Position numbers and translations under genes: made by a program. A stretch of DNA of 30,330 nucleotides from DAISJD01 sp036821645 (GTDB taxonomy: Bacteria > Pseudomonadota > Alphaproteobacteria > ATCC43930 > CGMCC-115725): contig DAISJD010000028.1 of the NCBI GenBank assembly GCA_036821645.1, forward strand, positions 1 to 30,330, in the 5' to 3' direction. How positions within the stretch are numbered: position 1 is the stretch's first letter; the number at the start of each line of letters is the position of its first letter. The notes below the pieces were generated by a model, which did no database searches, had not been told where the DNA came from, and was given only the letters and a program-made list of their open reading frames with translations. Shown one piece after another: positions 23,291 to 30,330 of this stretch.

Positions 23291-24219
23291 GTGAGAACGG
23301 GACGAGTTGGTTTCAACGGTTAAAACGCGGTTTGAGCCGGTCATCGGCGAAACTGAGCGAAGGCATCGTCGGGATTTTCACCAAGCGCAGGCTTGATGAT
23401 GAAACGCTCGAAGAATTGGAAGAATTGCTGATTACGGCCGATCTCGGCGTGACCCTTGCTGCCAGCGTTACGCAGAGCCTGCGCAAAACCCGTTTCGGTC
23501 AGGAAGTCTCGCCCGAGGAAATTCGCGAATATCTGGCCGATCTCATTACGAAAGTGATCGAACCGGTGGCCCAGCCCTTGACCTTTGCGCCGGGGGCTGC
23601 CCCTCATGTGGTGTTGGTCGTCGGCGTGAATGGCAGTGGCAAGACGACGACGATCGGCAAGTTGGCTCGGCAATATTGCGATGCCGGGAAAAAGGTTCAC
23701 CTAGCCGCAGGCGATACGTTTCGGGCGGCAGCGGTGGAGCAATTGAAAATTTGGGCCGAACGGACCGGCGCACCGATCACGACGCGCCCGACCGGTGCCG
23801 ATGCGGCCGGGCTTGCGCTCGACGCGTTGAACGAGGCGCGGGCCGCGGCGGCCGATTTATTGTTGATCGACACGGCAGGCCGGCTTCAGAACCGGCGCGA
23901 TTTAATGGCGGAATTGGAAAAGATCGTCCGCGTTCTCAAAAAGGGCGACCCATCGGCCCCTCATTCGGTCCTGTTGGTCCTCGACGCGACGGTCGGGCAG
24001 AATGCCTATTCCCAGGTGGAGATTTTCCGCGAGATTGTCGGGGTAACGGGGCTCGTCATGACCAAGCTGGATGGAACGGCACGCGGCGGCGTGTTGGTCG
24101 GACTGGCCGAAAAATATGGGATGCCGGTTCATTTCATCGGCGTGGGCGAGGCGGCCGAGGACCTGCGCCCGTTCGAGGCTCAAGGCTTCGCCCGGAGCCT
24201 CGTCGGCCTGCCCGGTTAG
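23287..24219 (+). CDS. ftsY: Signal recognition particle receptor FtsY
   Basis: SRP-receptor GTPase that docks ribosome-nascent-chain/Ffh complexes at the inner membrane. The 310-residue chain is nearly the minimal NG form: a short basic amphipathic N terminus (WFQRLKRGLSRSSAKLSEGI) for membrane contact, then the N domain (LDDETLEELEELLITADLGV). The G domain has G1 GVNGSGKTTTIGKLA (113-127), the insertion-box DTFRAAA (143-149), G3 DTAGRL (195-200), G4 TKLDGTARGG (259-268) and the C-terminal GVGEAAEDLRPF. The long acidic A domain of enterobacteria is absent, as is common in alphaproteobacteria. GTG 23287 overlaps the mtaB stop by four bases and follows GGGAGAG. The stop overlaps a convergent small ORF. 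Confidence 0.96.
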   Translation: MSENGTSWFQRLKRGLSRSSAKLSEGIVGIFTKRRLDDETLEELEELLITADLGVTLAASVTQSLRKTRFGQEVSPEEIREYLADLITKVIEPVAQPLTFAPGAAPHVVLVVGVNGSGKTTTIGKLARQYCDAGKKVHLAAGDTFRAAAVEQLKIWAERTGAPITTRPTGADAAGLALDALNEARAAAADLLLIDTAGRLQNRRDLMAELEKIVRVLKKGDPSAPHSVLLVLDATVGQNAYSQVEIFREIVGVTGLVMTKLDGTARGGVLVGLAEKYGMPVHFIGVGEAAEDLRPFEAQGFARSLVGLPG

Positions 24220-24461
24220 GCCTTGATGTCGATGACCCGCCCGCGTGCGCCGGTGGGGGGCGGGCCGGGTCTTTCCCGATCCGATCCGCCTTCGCCTGGA
24301 TCTTTGGAGTCCGGGGAGTCCGGCTGTTCAGCCGGTTCGCCGCGAACAATGGCGGTTACACCGACCGGGGCGGCGGCGCGCGTCGTCGCCGCATTCTGCT
24401 GCACCTGATTATTGGCTTCTACCGGGCTGTAACCGGGCGGCCGCAGTGGTGGTGTGATCAT
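24216..24461 (-). CDS. Small proline-rich protein, hypothetical
   Basis: Possible 81-residue protein that I do not recognise. It begins MITPPLRPPGYSPVEANN, continues with a QNAATTRAA segment and a charged, probably disordered stretch (EQPDSPDSKDPGEGGSDRER), and ends GARGRVIDIKA. No domain, membrane segment or signal peptide is seen. ATG 24461 has AGG about ten bases upstream; the frame stays open to 24518. Its stop overlaps the ftsY stop on the opposite strand by three bases. Clear codon bias and a start at a plausible ribosome site argue it is real, but plus-strand open frames across the same region are also long, so it needs conservation evidence. Confidence 0.5.
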   Translation of the reverse strand: MITPPLRPPGYSPVEANNQVQQNAATTRAAAPVGVTAIVRGEPAEQPDSPDSKDPGEGGSDRERPGPPPTGARGRVIDIKA

Positions 24462-24937
24462 GATCGTGAACCTAGCAATGGGTTGGAAGAGCCTACTGCA
24501 CGGTGAATACGGGTGCAACCGACAAATTCATAAAATTTTCGTCAAAGACATTTTTTTCCGATGGATAGATGAAACTTCATTTAATATACCGCTAAAAATA
24601 ATAAACATTATTTCTATGTATTTAATTTTTTGTATCTTATCATTACTGTTTTGATAGTAATACTATTTATTTTATTTTTTTATCTGCAATTAATTTCATG
24701 TTAAATTTGTGTATTGAGGATGATTTTTTTTATAAAAGTAAAAAATTGGTAAATAATGCAGGAATGAAATGTGTAAAGCTTTCAGTTTGGATAATGATTG
24801 ATCGCAAGATTGCGTAAATTATTGACATTTCTTTGTATAATGAGGGTAATTTAAAAAGCAGCAGATTGTTTTCGTGAGACGATTGGCGGCATCGGGATGA
24901 AAATGATGCGCCACTATGACCGGGAGATTTCGTCGTT
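24462..24937. other. AT-rich spacer upstream of the histidine kinase gene
   Basis: The stretch about 24530-24790 is extremely AT-rich with T runs and no coding ORF. A small inverted repeat ATTACT/AGTAAT occurs at 24642-24661. A consensus TTGACA at 24822-24827 can be paired 17 bases on with GGTAAT (24845-24850). Confidence 0.45.
24822..24850 (+). promoter_or_regulatory. Candidate promoter of the PAS histidine kinase gene
   Basis: Perfect -35 TTGACA (24822-24827), 17-base spacer, -10-like GGTAAT (24845-24850), about 88 bases before the start codon. A perfect TATAAT also occurs at 24836-24841, but only eight bases after the -35. Confidence 0.4.
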
Positions 24938-26827
24938 GTGAGCAAAGAGGCGTTATCGACGACCTGTCAGAATGTTTTGGCGCGGGTTGGATTGGAATTT
25001 TTGGTGCAGGGGGGGCCCGCCTTTCTGGCCGATCCAATGGGCACACTGATCTGGCGCAACCAAGCCTGGATCGATTTGGCGCGTCGGTTCGACCCGGATC
25101 AGGGTTGGGGCACGCTCTCTTTACCGAAGCCTGTGGTCGACCTTGTGGCCGAGCAGGGCGGCGATGTTATTTTGGATGCGCGCATCATCGGGGCTGGCGG
25201 CGGGGAACGGATCTCGGTACGCGTCATCGCCGCCTATGATGCCGATGGCGCGATTTGTGGGGCGGCCGGACGGCTTTTGACCCCCACCCAGGCTGGCACA
25301 CCCGGTCATCACTTGGTCGAAACGCGCGAACGTCTTGAGGAAGTGACGAAACTGATGTCCGACTGGCTCTGGGAAGTCGGGCCGGATCTGAAGTTGATTT
25401 ATCTCTCGGCCCGCGTCTTGGAGGCCCTCGGCCATCATCCCCGTTCGTTATTGGGGCGGCCGCTCACCGATGTCGGTCGCTTCGTCGATGCCGAGGGGCT
25501 CGAAGTGCGCCCGCCCTTGTCGAAGCGGCACCCAAAGCCCTTTCGCGATCATGGTTTCTCATCGTTCGACACGACGGGGCGGGTGCGCCAATTCAAATTG
25601 ACCGGCTTGCCCTTGTTCGATCCGGTGACGGGGGCGTTCGGCGGCTATCGCGGCACGGCAAAGGATGTGACGGACGAAATCCGCGCCCTTGCCATGGTCG
25701 CCCATTCGCAAAGCGTGCTGACATACGCGATTGAATCGATCAGCGAAGGCTTTGCCATTTTCGATCGCGATGAACGGTTGCTGCTCTATAACAGCAAGAT
25801 TACCGAAATCTATCCGCGCAGCAGGCAATATATCAAACCCGGCATGAGTTTTCGCGATATGCTGGAGGCGATCATCGCGTGCGGCGATATACCGGACGGG
25901 CCGGCTGCCGATCTGTTGCGCCGCGAAAGCCTGACGGAGCGTGCGCGTCAGGTGCGGGGCGTCGAGATCGAACTCAGCGATGGACGCTGGATCCGAGCCA
26001 CGGACCGTTTAACCGATGATGGCTGCATCGTCGGCGTCCGGGCCGATATTACGGAGCTGAAACAGCGTGAAAAGGCCCTGATCGAGGCGCGGGACGTCGC
26101 CCAAGGGGCAAACAGGGCGAAATCTGAATTCCTGGCCAATATCAGTCATGAATTGCGCACCCCCCTTAATGCGATCATCGGCTTTACCGAATTGATCTTG
26201 AGCGAGGCCTTGGGGGCCATCGGCAATAGCCATTACCGCGAATATCTGAACGACGTCTTGTCGAGCGGCCGGGATTTGTTGGATCTCATCAACGATATTA
26301 TCGAATTGGCAAAGGCGGAATCCGGGCAGTTGGATCTGACGGAAGAGGCGGTCGATGCCCAGGACGAGATCATGAGCGTGGTGCGCGCCTTGAGCGAACG
26401 GGCGATCAGGGGATCGATCACGGTGATGGTCGAAATCGCGCCGGGCCTGCCGCCGATCCTGGTCGATCCGCGCAAATTGCGCCAAATCCTGTTCAATCTG
26501 ATTTCAAACGGCATTAAATTCACCCGCACCGGCGGGGTCGTGACGGTCAGTGCCGCCATGGCCGAAACGGGGGAACTCGCCCTCGACGTCTGCGATACGG
26601 GGATCGGGATGGCGGTCAAGGATCTCAGTACCGCGCTGAAACCCTTTGGCCAGGTCGATGCGACCTTGAGCCGACAATATGGCGGCACGGGCCTCGGCCT
26701 GCCGCTGACCAAGGCCCTGGTCGAGCGGCATGGCGGCACCCTTGCCATTGCGAGCGAACTCAATGTCGGCACGCGGGTTTCGGTGCGGCTGCCCGCCCAT
26801 CGGCTCTTGCCGGAGCCGGAGGGATGA
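24938..26827 (+). CDS. PAS-domain sensor histidine kinase, soluble
   Basis: Two-component sensor kinase of 629 residues. Residues ~15-115 look like a degenerate PAS; ~135-250 is a PAS (DWLWEVGPDLKLIYLSARVL, GYRGTAKDVTDEIRA); ~260-375 is a third of the PAS_7 type (ISEGFAIFDRDERLLLYNSK). A coiled stretch leads to HisKA with the phospho-acceptor His404 in EFLANISHELRTPLNAIIGF. HATPase_c carries the N box NLISNG (520-525), G1 DTGIGM (553-558) and G2 GGTGLGL (582-588). No transmembrane segment is visible, so it senses an internal signal, as PleC/DivJ-like soluble kinases do. GTG 24938 has GGGAG 11 bases upstream. No response regulator gene is adjacent, so it is an orphan. Confidence 0.9.
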   Translation: MSKEALSTTCQNVLARVGLEFLVQGGPAFLADPMGTLIWRNQAWIDLARRFDPDQGWGTLSLPKPVVDLVAEQGGDVILDARIIGAGGGERISVRVIAAYDADGAICGAAGRLLTPTQAGTPGHHLVETRERLEEVTKLMSDWLWEVGPDLKLIYLSARVLEALGHHPRSLLGRPLTDVGRFVDAEGLEVRPPLSKRHPKPFRDHGFSSFDTTGRVRQFKLTGLPLFDPVTGAFGGYRGTAKDVTDEIRALAMVAHSQSVLTYAIESISEGFAIFDRDERLLLYNSKITEIYPRSRQYIKPGMSFRDMLEAIIACGDIPDGPAADLLRRESLTERARQVRGVEIELSDGRWIRATDRLTDDGCIVGVRADITELKQREKALIEARDVAQGANRAKSEFLANISHELRTPLNAIIGFTELILSEALGAIGNSHYREYLNDVLSSGRDLLDLINDIIELAKAESGQLDLTEEAVDAQDEIMSVVRALSERAIRGSITVMVEIAPGLPPILVDPRKLRQILFNLISNGIKFTRTGGVVTVSAAMAETGELALDVCDTGIGMAVKDLSTALKPFGQVDATLSRQYGGTGLGLPLTKALVERHGGTLAIASELNVGTRVSVRLPAHRLLPEPEG

Positions 26828-26830
26828 GCA

Positions 26831-26884
26831 ACCCCGCTTGAGGTCCCCGCTTGCGATACCGTCAGGCCGGAACCAAAGCGGGGT
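26831..26884. terminator. Hairpin-forming region between convergent kinase and pgk genes
   Basis: The arm CCCCGCTT occurs twice (26832-26839 and 26845-26852), and both can pair with AAGCGGGG (26876-26883), giving competing hairpins between the two convergent genes. No T run follows on either strand, so termination is uncertain. Confidence 0.35.
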
Positions 26885-26917
26885 ATCCTTGAGGTCGTTT
26901 TCTTAAATCCCGAGATA

Positions 26918-28117
26918 TTAAATCCGGGCTAGGGCCGCAACGCCGGGCAAGGTCCGCCCTTCCAACCATTCGAGGAAGGCACCCCCGGCGGTGGAGAGAT
27001 AGCTCAGCTTGCGATCGACCCCGGCATGGGCCATGGCCGAAACCGTGTCGCCGCCGCCTGCCGTCGCCATCAGGCTGCCCTCGGTGACGCGGTCGGCAAC
27101 TTTGCGGGCGAGGGCCACGGTCGCTTGATCGAAGGGCGGAATCTCGAACGCCCCCAAAGGACCGTTCCAGACCAGGGTTTTGCAGGGTGCGATCGCGGTC
27201 AAAATCGCCGCAACCGTGCGTGGGCCCACATCCAGAACCATCTGATCGGCAGGGATGGCGGTGATGTCTACGGTTTCGGTTTCGACATGGGGGGCAAGGG
27301 CCGCTGCCACCACGCCATCGACCGGCAGGATGATCCGGCAGCGGGCGGCCTCGGCGGCGGCAAAAATCTGGTGTGCCGTGTCGATCATATCGGCTTCGAC
27401 CAAGGATTTGCCGACCGCGAGCCCTTGGGCTTTCAGCATCGTGTTCGCCATGGCCCCGCCGATAACCAGGATATCGACCTTGCGAACCAAGGAATTCAAC
27501 AGGCTGAGCTTGGTTGAGACCTTGGAGCCGCCGACGATCGCCGCCATCGGACGGGCCGGATGCTCGAACGCGGCGCCCAGGGCCGCGATTTCCGCCTGCA
27601 TGAGATAGCCCGCCCCGACCGGCAACAGACGGGCCAGTGCCTCGGTCGAGGCATGGGCCCGATGGGCGGCGGAAAAGGCATCGTTGACGAAGACATCGCC
27701 AAACGCGGCAAGGCTGGCGGCGAAAGCCGGATCATTGGCCTCTTCGCCCGGATGAAAGCGGATATTTTCCAAGAGCGCGACGTCGCCGGGGGTGAGGGAT
27801 GCCACCACCTTTTGGGCGGCGGGGCCGATGCAATCCTCGGCAAAGGCAATGGGCTTGCCGCCGAGGGCGACACTCAAGGGACCGACGAGGGGGCGTAGGG
27901 ATTGGGCGGGGTCCGGCTTGCCTTTGGGGCGGCCGAAATGGGAAATCAACACGACCCGTGCACCGGCATCGATCAGATATTGAATCGTGGGGACGAGGCG
28001 ATTGATCCGGGTCGCATCGGACACGACGCCATTGTGCATCGGCACGTTGAGATCGACGCGCACCAAAACCCGTTTGCCCGCGACATCCAGTTGATCCAAC
28101 GTTTTATACGCGACCAT
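26918..28117 (-). CDS. pgk: Phosphoglycerate kinase
   Basis: Glycolytic kinase transferring the acyl phosphate of 1,3-bisphosphoglycerate to ADP. The 399-residue chain has normal length and all signatures: RVLVRVDLNVPMHNGVV near the N terminus, LISHFGRPKGKPDP, ENIRFHPGEEANDP, GDVFVNDAFSAAHRAHAS, the nucleotide-binding VGGSKVSTKL, VWNGPLGAFEIPPFD and the C-terminal ATAGGGDTVSAMAHAG. ATG 28117 follows AGAGGGAG. A good promoter lies upstream (see separate entry). The usual gap neighbour is not in the window; upstream is an AT-rich spacer and a divergent unknown gene. It converges with the histidine kinase gene downstream. Confidence 0.97.
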   Translation of the reverse strand: MVAYKTLDQLDVAGKRVLVRVDLNVPMHNGVVSDATRINRLVPTIQYLIDAGARVVLISHFGRPKGKPDPAQSLRPLVGPLSVALGGKPIAFAEDCIGPAAQKVVASLTPGDVALLENIRFHPGEEANDPAFAASLAAFGDVFVNDAFSAAHRAHASTEALARLLPVGAGYLMQAEIAALGAAFEHPARPMAAIVGGSKVSTKLSLLNSLVRKVDILVIGGAMANTMLKAQGLAVGKSLVEADMIDTAHQIFAAAEAARCRIILPVDGVVAAALAPHVETETVDITAIPADQMVLDVGPRTVAAILTAIAPCKTLVWNGPLGAFEIPPFDQATVALARKVADRVTEGSLMATAGGGDTVSAMAHAGVDRKLSYLSTAGGAFLEWLEGRTLPGVAALARI

Positions 28118-28166
28118 TGGGGACTCCCTCTTGCATTTTTTTCGGCGTTGAACGGCATGGGTTCGG

Positions 28167-28195
28167 GGCATAGGGCGTGCAGGCCCGCCTGTCAA
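28167..28195 (-). promoter_or_regulatory. Promoter of pgk
   Basis: On the minus strand: TTGACA (28195-28190), 17 bases, TATGCC (28172-28167), about 50 bases before ATG. Perfect -35 and ideal spacing; the -10 matches at three of six, as is common in alphaproteobacteria. Confidence 0.6.
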
Positions 28196-28632
28196 CCGCC
28201 GGAATGGCTGATTTCCAAGGAAAACGCAGATTTTACCTTAATGCTGCATTGGGTGGATGGTTTTTCGCGGCACCGATCGGGGCGTTTTTTGGGGGGGGTG
28301 ATCAGGTATTGTGCCCCATCGATTCTGAACGGCGTTTGTTTTTGGCGAGAAGACCGATTCTATGGTTGAGGTTTATATTTTTAAATATGTATATGATTGT
28401 ATCCAAATTCATAGATTAAAATAAAAAACAACTTACAAGTATATTTAATTTTTTTTAAAATATTGTTTTTTATAGAAAATTTACTTATAACAATCTTAGA
28501 TTATTTTTTTATGGTTAATAAAATTTAAAATAGAAGAAAAAGCTTTTTTATGTTGACTTATAATTTTTTAAAACTTTAGATCGATTTTATCGAGGAAATA
28601 ATTTCTTGATTAACTTGAAAATGAGGGAAAAA
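28196..28632. other. AT-rich divergent spacer between pgk and the unknown gene
   Basis: From about 28365 to 28600 the sequence is extremely AT-rich with long T and A runs, unlike the GC-rich pgk. No RNA gene or coding ORF is seen. A candidate plus-strand promoter for the next gene is TTGACT (28553-28558) with TTAGAT 17 bases on (28576-28581). The ribosome site GAGGG (28623-28627) precedes ATG 28633. Confidence 0.45.
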
Positions 28633-29565
28633 ATGTCAACTCTTATCACAATAAATCTGCAAAATAACAGCAGCATCACTCAGGATTTTTTCTTTTTTCA
28701 ACAACCTGCTATTTATAACGGCGGGCCGGAAATTTACTCAAATAGTTTGCTTTCACAGAATTTGACGCCATTTTCAAATTTTGGTTCTGTCTATACATTC
28801 CAGTTATTGCTGCAATATTATGCCGGTGTGCAAACTCAAGCGCCGACTTTAGTTGTTGGGCAGACGTCGGGCTATAACTCTGCAATCCAGGCGATTGACC
28901 TTGCCGATGGCGGGGCGAGCGTTCAGGATCAAACGACGATGATGATCAATCCTTCTCTGGGACTGACAAACCCGGTTAATGGTCCGGGTGTGCAGGGTCG
29001 GGCGTTTCGGATTGTCACACCGACCTTTGATCCGACCGTGAGTCACTACAATGCCGGATCGGCGGTGCTATTGACAAGTGGTTCCTTTGTTCTGTCGAGC
29101 TTCGTCACGGCATACCCCAATCAGAATATTGATTGCCAGCCCGTGCTGAAATTTTATGTCCAGACCGGCAGCTATGAAGCGGGTACTGTGATGAATTTCA
29201 CGTCTTCATCATTGAATGCAGCACTCTGCGATGCGACAGGTCCTTATAAAACCTTCAATGTTATTTATAATGTTGACGGTACATGGACCATTACTCCGTT
29301 TCTGAGCGTCACAAATGCTGCCAGTGAACGTTTCTTGGTTTCGGCTGACGTTGCCAACAATACGGCGATCAAGAACGAAGCCGGGACAGCCGTTATCGCC
29401 ACTGGCTATTGCGACAATACAAGCGCGCCGCAATTCCTGGTCCAGAACCTGAGCAATACAGGCGCGATTCATCTCCATAGCGAGTATCAAGTCGGTCCGA
29501 TCAATGGCCCGTTCAGAGGTCGTATCTGTACGGCGATCGATGGAGCAGGCGCCACTTTTTCCTGA
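28633..29565 (+). CDS. Unrecognised protein, 310 residues, Asn/Ser/Thr-rich
   Basis: I do not recognise this protein. It begins MSTLITINLQNNSSITQDFF and runs into a very aromatic stretch (FFFFQQPAIYNGGPEIYSN), with no signal peptide, membrane segment or nucleotide-binding motif. It is rich in Asn, Gln, Ser, Thr and Gly and poor in Lys, with alternating polar/hydrophobic segments (GSVYTFQLLLQYYAGVQTQA; VLLTSGSFVLSSFVTAY; KFYVQTGSYEAGTVMNFTSS; GTWTITPFLSVTNA) suggesting an all-beta fold. Only three or four Cys are present. The start at 28633 is set by GAGGG five bases upstream; TTG 28606 and ATG 28621 are in frame and possible. GC is lower than in its neighbours and the upstream region is very AT-rich, which hints at transfer. 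It could be a secreted (non-Sec), surface or self-assembling protein, but that is speculation. Confidence 0.7.
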   Translation: MSTLITINLQNNSSITQDFFFFQQPAIYNGGPEIYSNSLLSQNLTPFSNFGSVYTFQLLLQYYAGVQTQAPTLVVGQTSGYNSAIQAIDLADGGASVQDQTTMMINPSLGLTNPVNGPGVQGRAFRIVTPTFDPTVSHYNAGSAVLLTSGSFVLSSFVTAYPNQNIDCQPVLKFYVQTGSYEAGTVMNFTSSSLNAALCDATGPYKTFNVIYNVDGTWTITPFLSVTNAASERFLVSADVANNTAIKNEAGTAVIATGYCDNTSAPQFLVQNLSNTGAIHLHSEYQVGPINGPFRGRICTAIDGAGATFS

Positions 29566-29744
29566 AGGTTGCCGTAATCGAAACGCACGCCTTGCGTGAA
29601 AACTGGGCGTAACGATGCGTAGGCGCGGGCGTTGACGGGACTTGTTCGGTTGATGCCCGCGTCACGACTGAAACCCGTGTTGGACTGGCTTTGGGGTGAT
29701 GCCCGTCTTATATAAAGGGGGCAAGTGCGAAAGGTAAAAGGCCC
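29566..29744. other. Spacer before the short-chain dehydrogenase gene
   Basis: A small hairpin CACGC-CTT-GCGTG lies about 25 bases after the upstream stop, without a T run. A -10-like TATATAA occurs at about 29710-29716 with no clear -35, and AAGG precedes ATG 29745. Confidence 0.35.
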
Positions 29745-30330
29745 ATGCGTGCTCCCAAAACCAGATATCAGGCGGCCCTCGTCACCGGGGCGACGAGCGG
29801 GATCGGCGAGGCGATCGCCCGGTCGTTGCCCCCCGAAACGGATCTGTTGTTGACCGGGCGGAACCGGGAAAAACTGGCGGCATTGGAGCGGGACTTGGCG
29901 GCCCCCGGTCGCCGGGTCGCGGTCATCGCCGCCGATCTTGCCGACCCCGCCGATCTCGATCGCGTGGTCGCGGCGGCCGATGGGTTTGGGATCGATTTAT
30001 TGGTCAATAATGCCGGTCTCGGGCAATTTGGGCGTTTTGTCGACAATGCCGTCGCCATCGAACAAGAGATGGTGATGGTGAATGTGGTGGCGACGACCCT
30101 GCTGACCCGCAGGCTGCTGCCCGGTTTGCTGGCGCGGGTGCGGCAGGCGGGGGGGCGCGGCGGGGGGGTTTTCGGCGGCCGCGGGGTTGGGGTCCGCCCG
30201 GATGGCCTTATTTGGGACCATGCCGCGCACCAAGCGCTTGGATGGAGGGTCGCGCAACGGGTGGCGGCGGAATTTGTGGCGGGACCCAACCATGTTGTGG
30301 CGCCTCTCCCCGGCACGTCCGCGCCCCCAA
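29745..30330 (+). CDS. Short-chain dehydrogenase/reductase, partial, 3' part corrupted
   Basis: N-terminal part of an NAD(P)-dependent SDR oxidoreductase running off the window end. Classical SDR features are intact at first: TGATSGIGEAIA (cofactor-binding TGxxxGxG), LLLTGRNREKL, AADLADPADLD and LLVNNAGLGQFG (NNAG), and a following NVVATTLLTRRLLPG. From about 30140 the sequence becomes extremely G-rich and the expected Ser and YxxxK catalytic block is not readable in frame. A G-T-x-x-x-T-K pattern appears in the +1 frame near 30212-30232, and residual similarity to an SDR C-terminal half (AAEFVAG, LPGTSAPP) continues in the original frame. This pattern fits base-calling errors at a contig end, or a decaying gene. 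Substrate unknown. Confidence 0.75.
   Translation, partial: MRAPKTRYQAALVTGATSGIGEAIARSLPPETDLLLTGRNREKLAALERDLAAPGRRVAVIAADLADPADLDRVVAAADGFGIDLLVNNAGLGQFGRFVDNAVAIEQEMVMVNVVATTLLTRRLLPGLLARVRQAGGRGGGVFGGRGVGVRPDGLIWDHAAHQALGWRVAQRVAAEFVAGPNHVVAPLPGTSAPP

Noticed and set aside
29768..30316. 182-codon minus-strand frame over the SDR
   Set aside because: Antisense to a sequence with clear SDR motifs; composition is that of a GC-rich shadow (Arg/Pro/Ser-rich).
1..30330. CRISPR arrays, tRNA/rRNA genes, integrases or transposases
   Set aside because: I looked for regular repeat-spacer units, tRNA-like cloverleaf patterns and recognisable recombinase motifs by eye and found none. A covariance-model search for small RNAs was not possible.

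Overview
The window looks like a chromosomal segment of an alphaproteobacterium, probably Rhodospirillales-like. This rests on gene content: an alphaproteobacterial-style mtaB-ftsY pair, a DUF1244 protein, a DUF2147 protein and an MsbA-like exporter. Core genes are GC-rich with G/C-biased third codon positions, while several spacers are strikingly AT-rich. I cannot name a genus. I see no tRNA, rRNA, CRISPR array, intact insertion sequence or phage module.

Layout. 22-3728: a DhnA-type class I fructose-bisphosphate aldolase and a Cys-x5-Arg phosphatase on the minus strand, then a divergent MsbA-like lipid/multidrug ABC exporter. 3729-5203: a lower-GC patch with a GNAT acetyltransferase and an exported protein of unknown function, closed by a strong bidirectional terminator. 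5254-11195: a fatty-acid beta-oxidation operon on the minus strand, read as MerR regulator, thiolase, FadN-type hydratase/dehydrogenase, acyl-CoA dehydrogenase. It has a recognisable promoter and a perfect 14+14 bp palindromic operator. 11215-14642: a long-chain acyl-CoA ligase (FadD) and a FadL-type outer-membrane transporter, also on the minus strand. 15151-20021, plus strand: a coniferyl/fatty aldehyde dehydrogenase, a second (AlkK-like) acyl-CoA ligase and an APH-fold kinase of the LvaA/ACAD10-11 type.

20162-24219, plus strand: a DUF2147 exported protein, a periplasmic solute-binding protein, then the tightly overlapping DUF1244 - mtaB - ftsY operon. A small proline-rich ORF converges on ftsY, the two stop codons overlapping. 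24938-26827: a soluble multi-PAS histidine kinase, convergent with phosphoglycerate kinase (26918-28117, minus). 28118-28632 is a very AT-rich divergent spacer in front of an unrecognised 310-residue protein (28633-29565). The window ends in a short-chain dehydrogenase whose last ~200 bases look corrupted.

How it fits together. Roughly 5.2-20 kb is a lipid and aldehyde catabolism region. FadL imports fatty acids across the outer membrane, FadD or the AlkK-like ligase activates them, and FadE, FadN and FadA run the beta-oxidation cycle. The MerR protein most likely represses its own operon until a fatty or branched acyl-CoA is present. The aldehyde dehydrogenase can feed acids into this route. 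The LvaA-like kinase suggests that hydroxy-acyl-CoAs are also handled. The best candidates for undescribed biology are the unknown protein at 28633-29565, the exported protein at 4640-5182, and the ligase-kinase pair at 16.9-20.0 kb.
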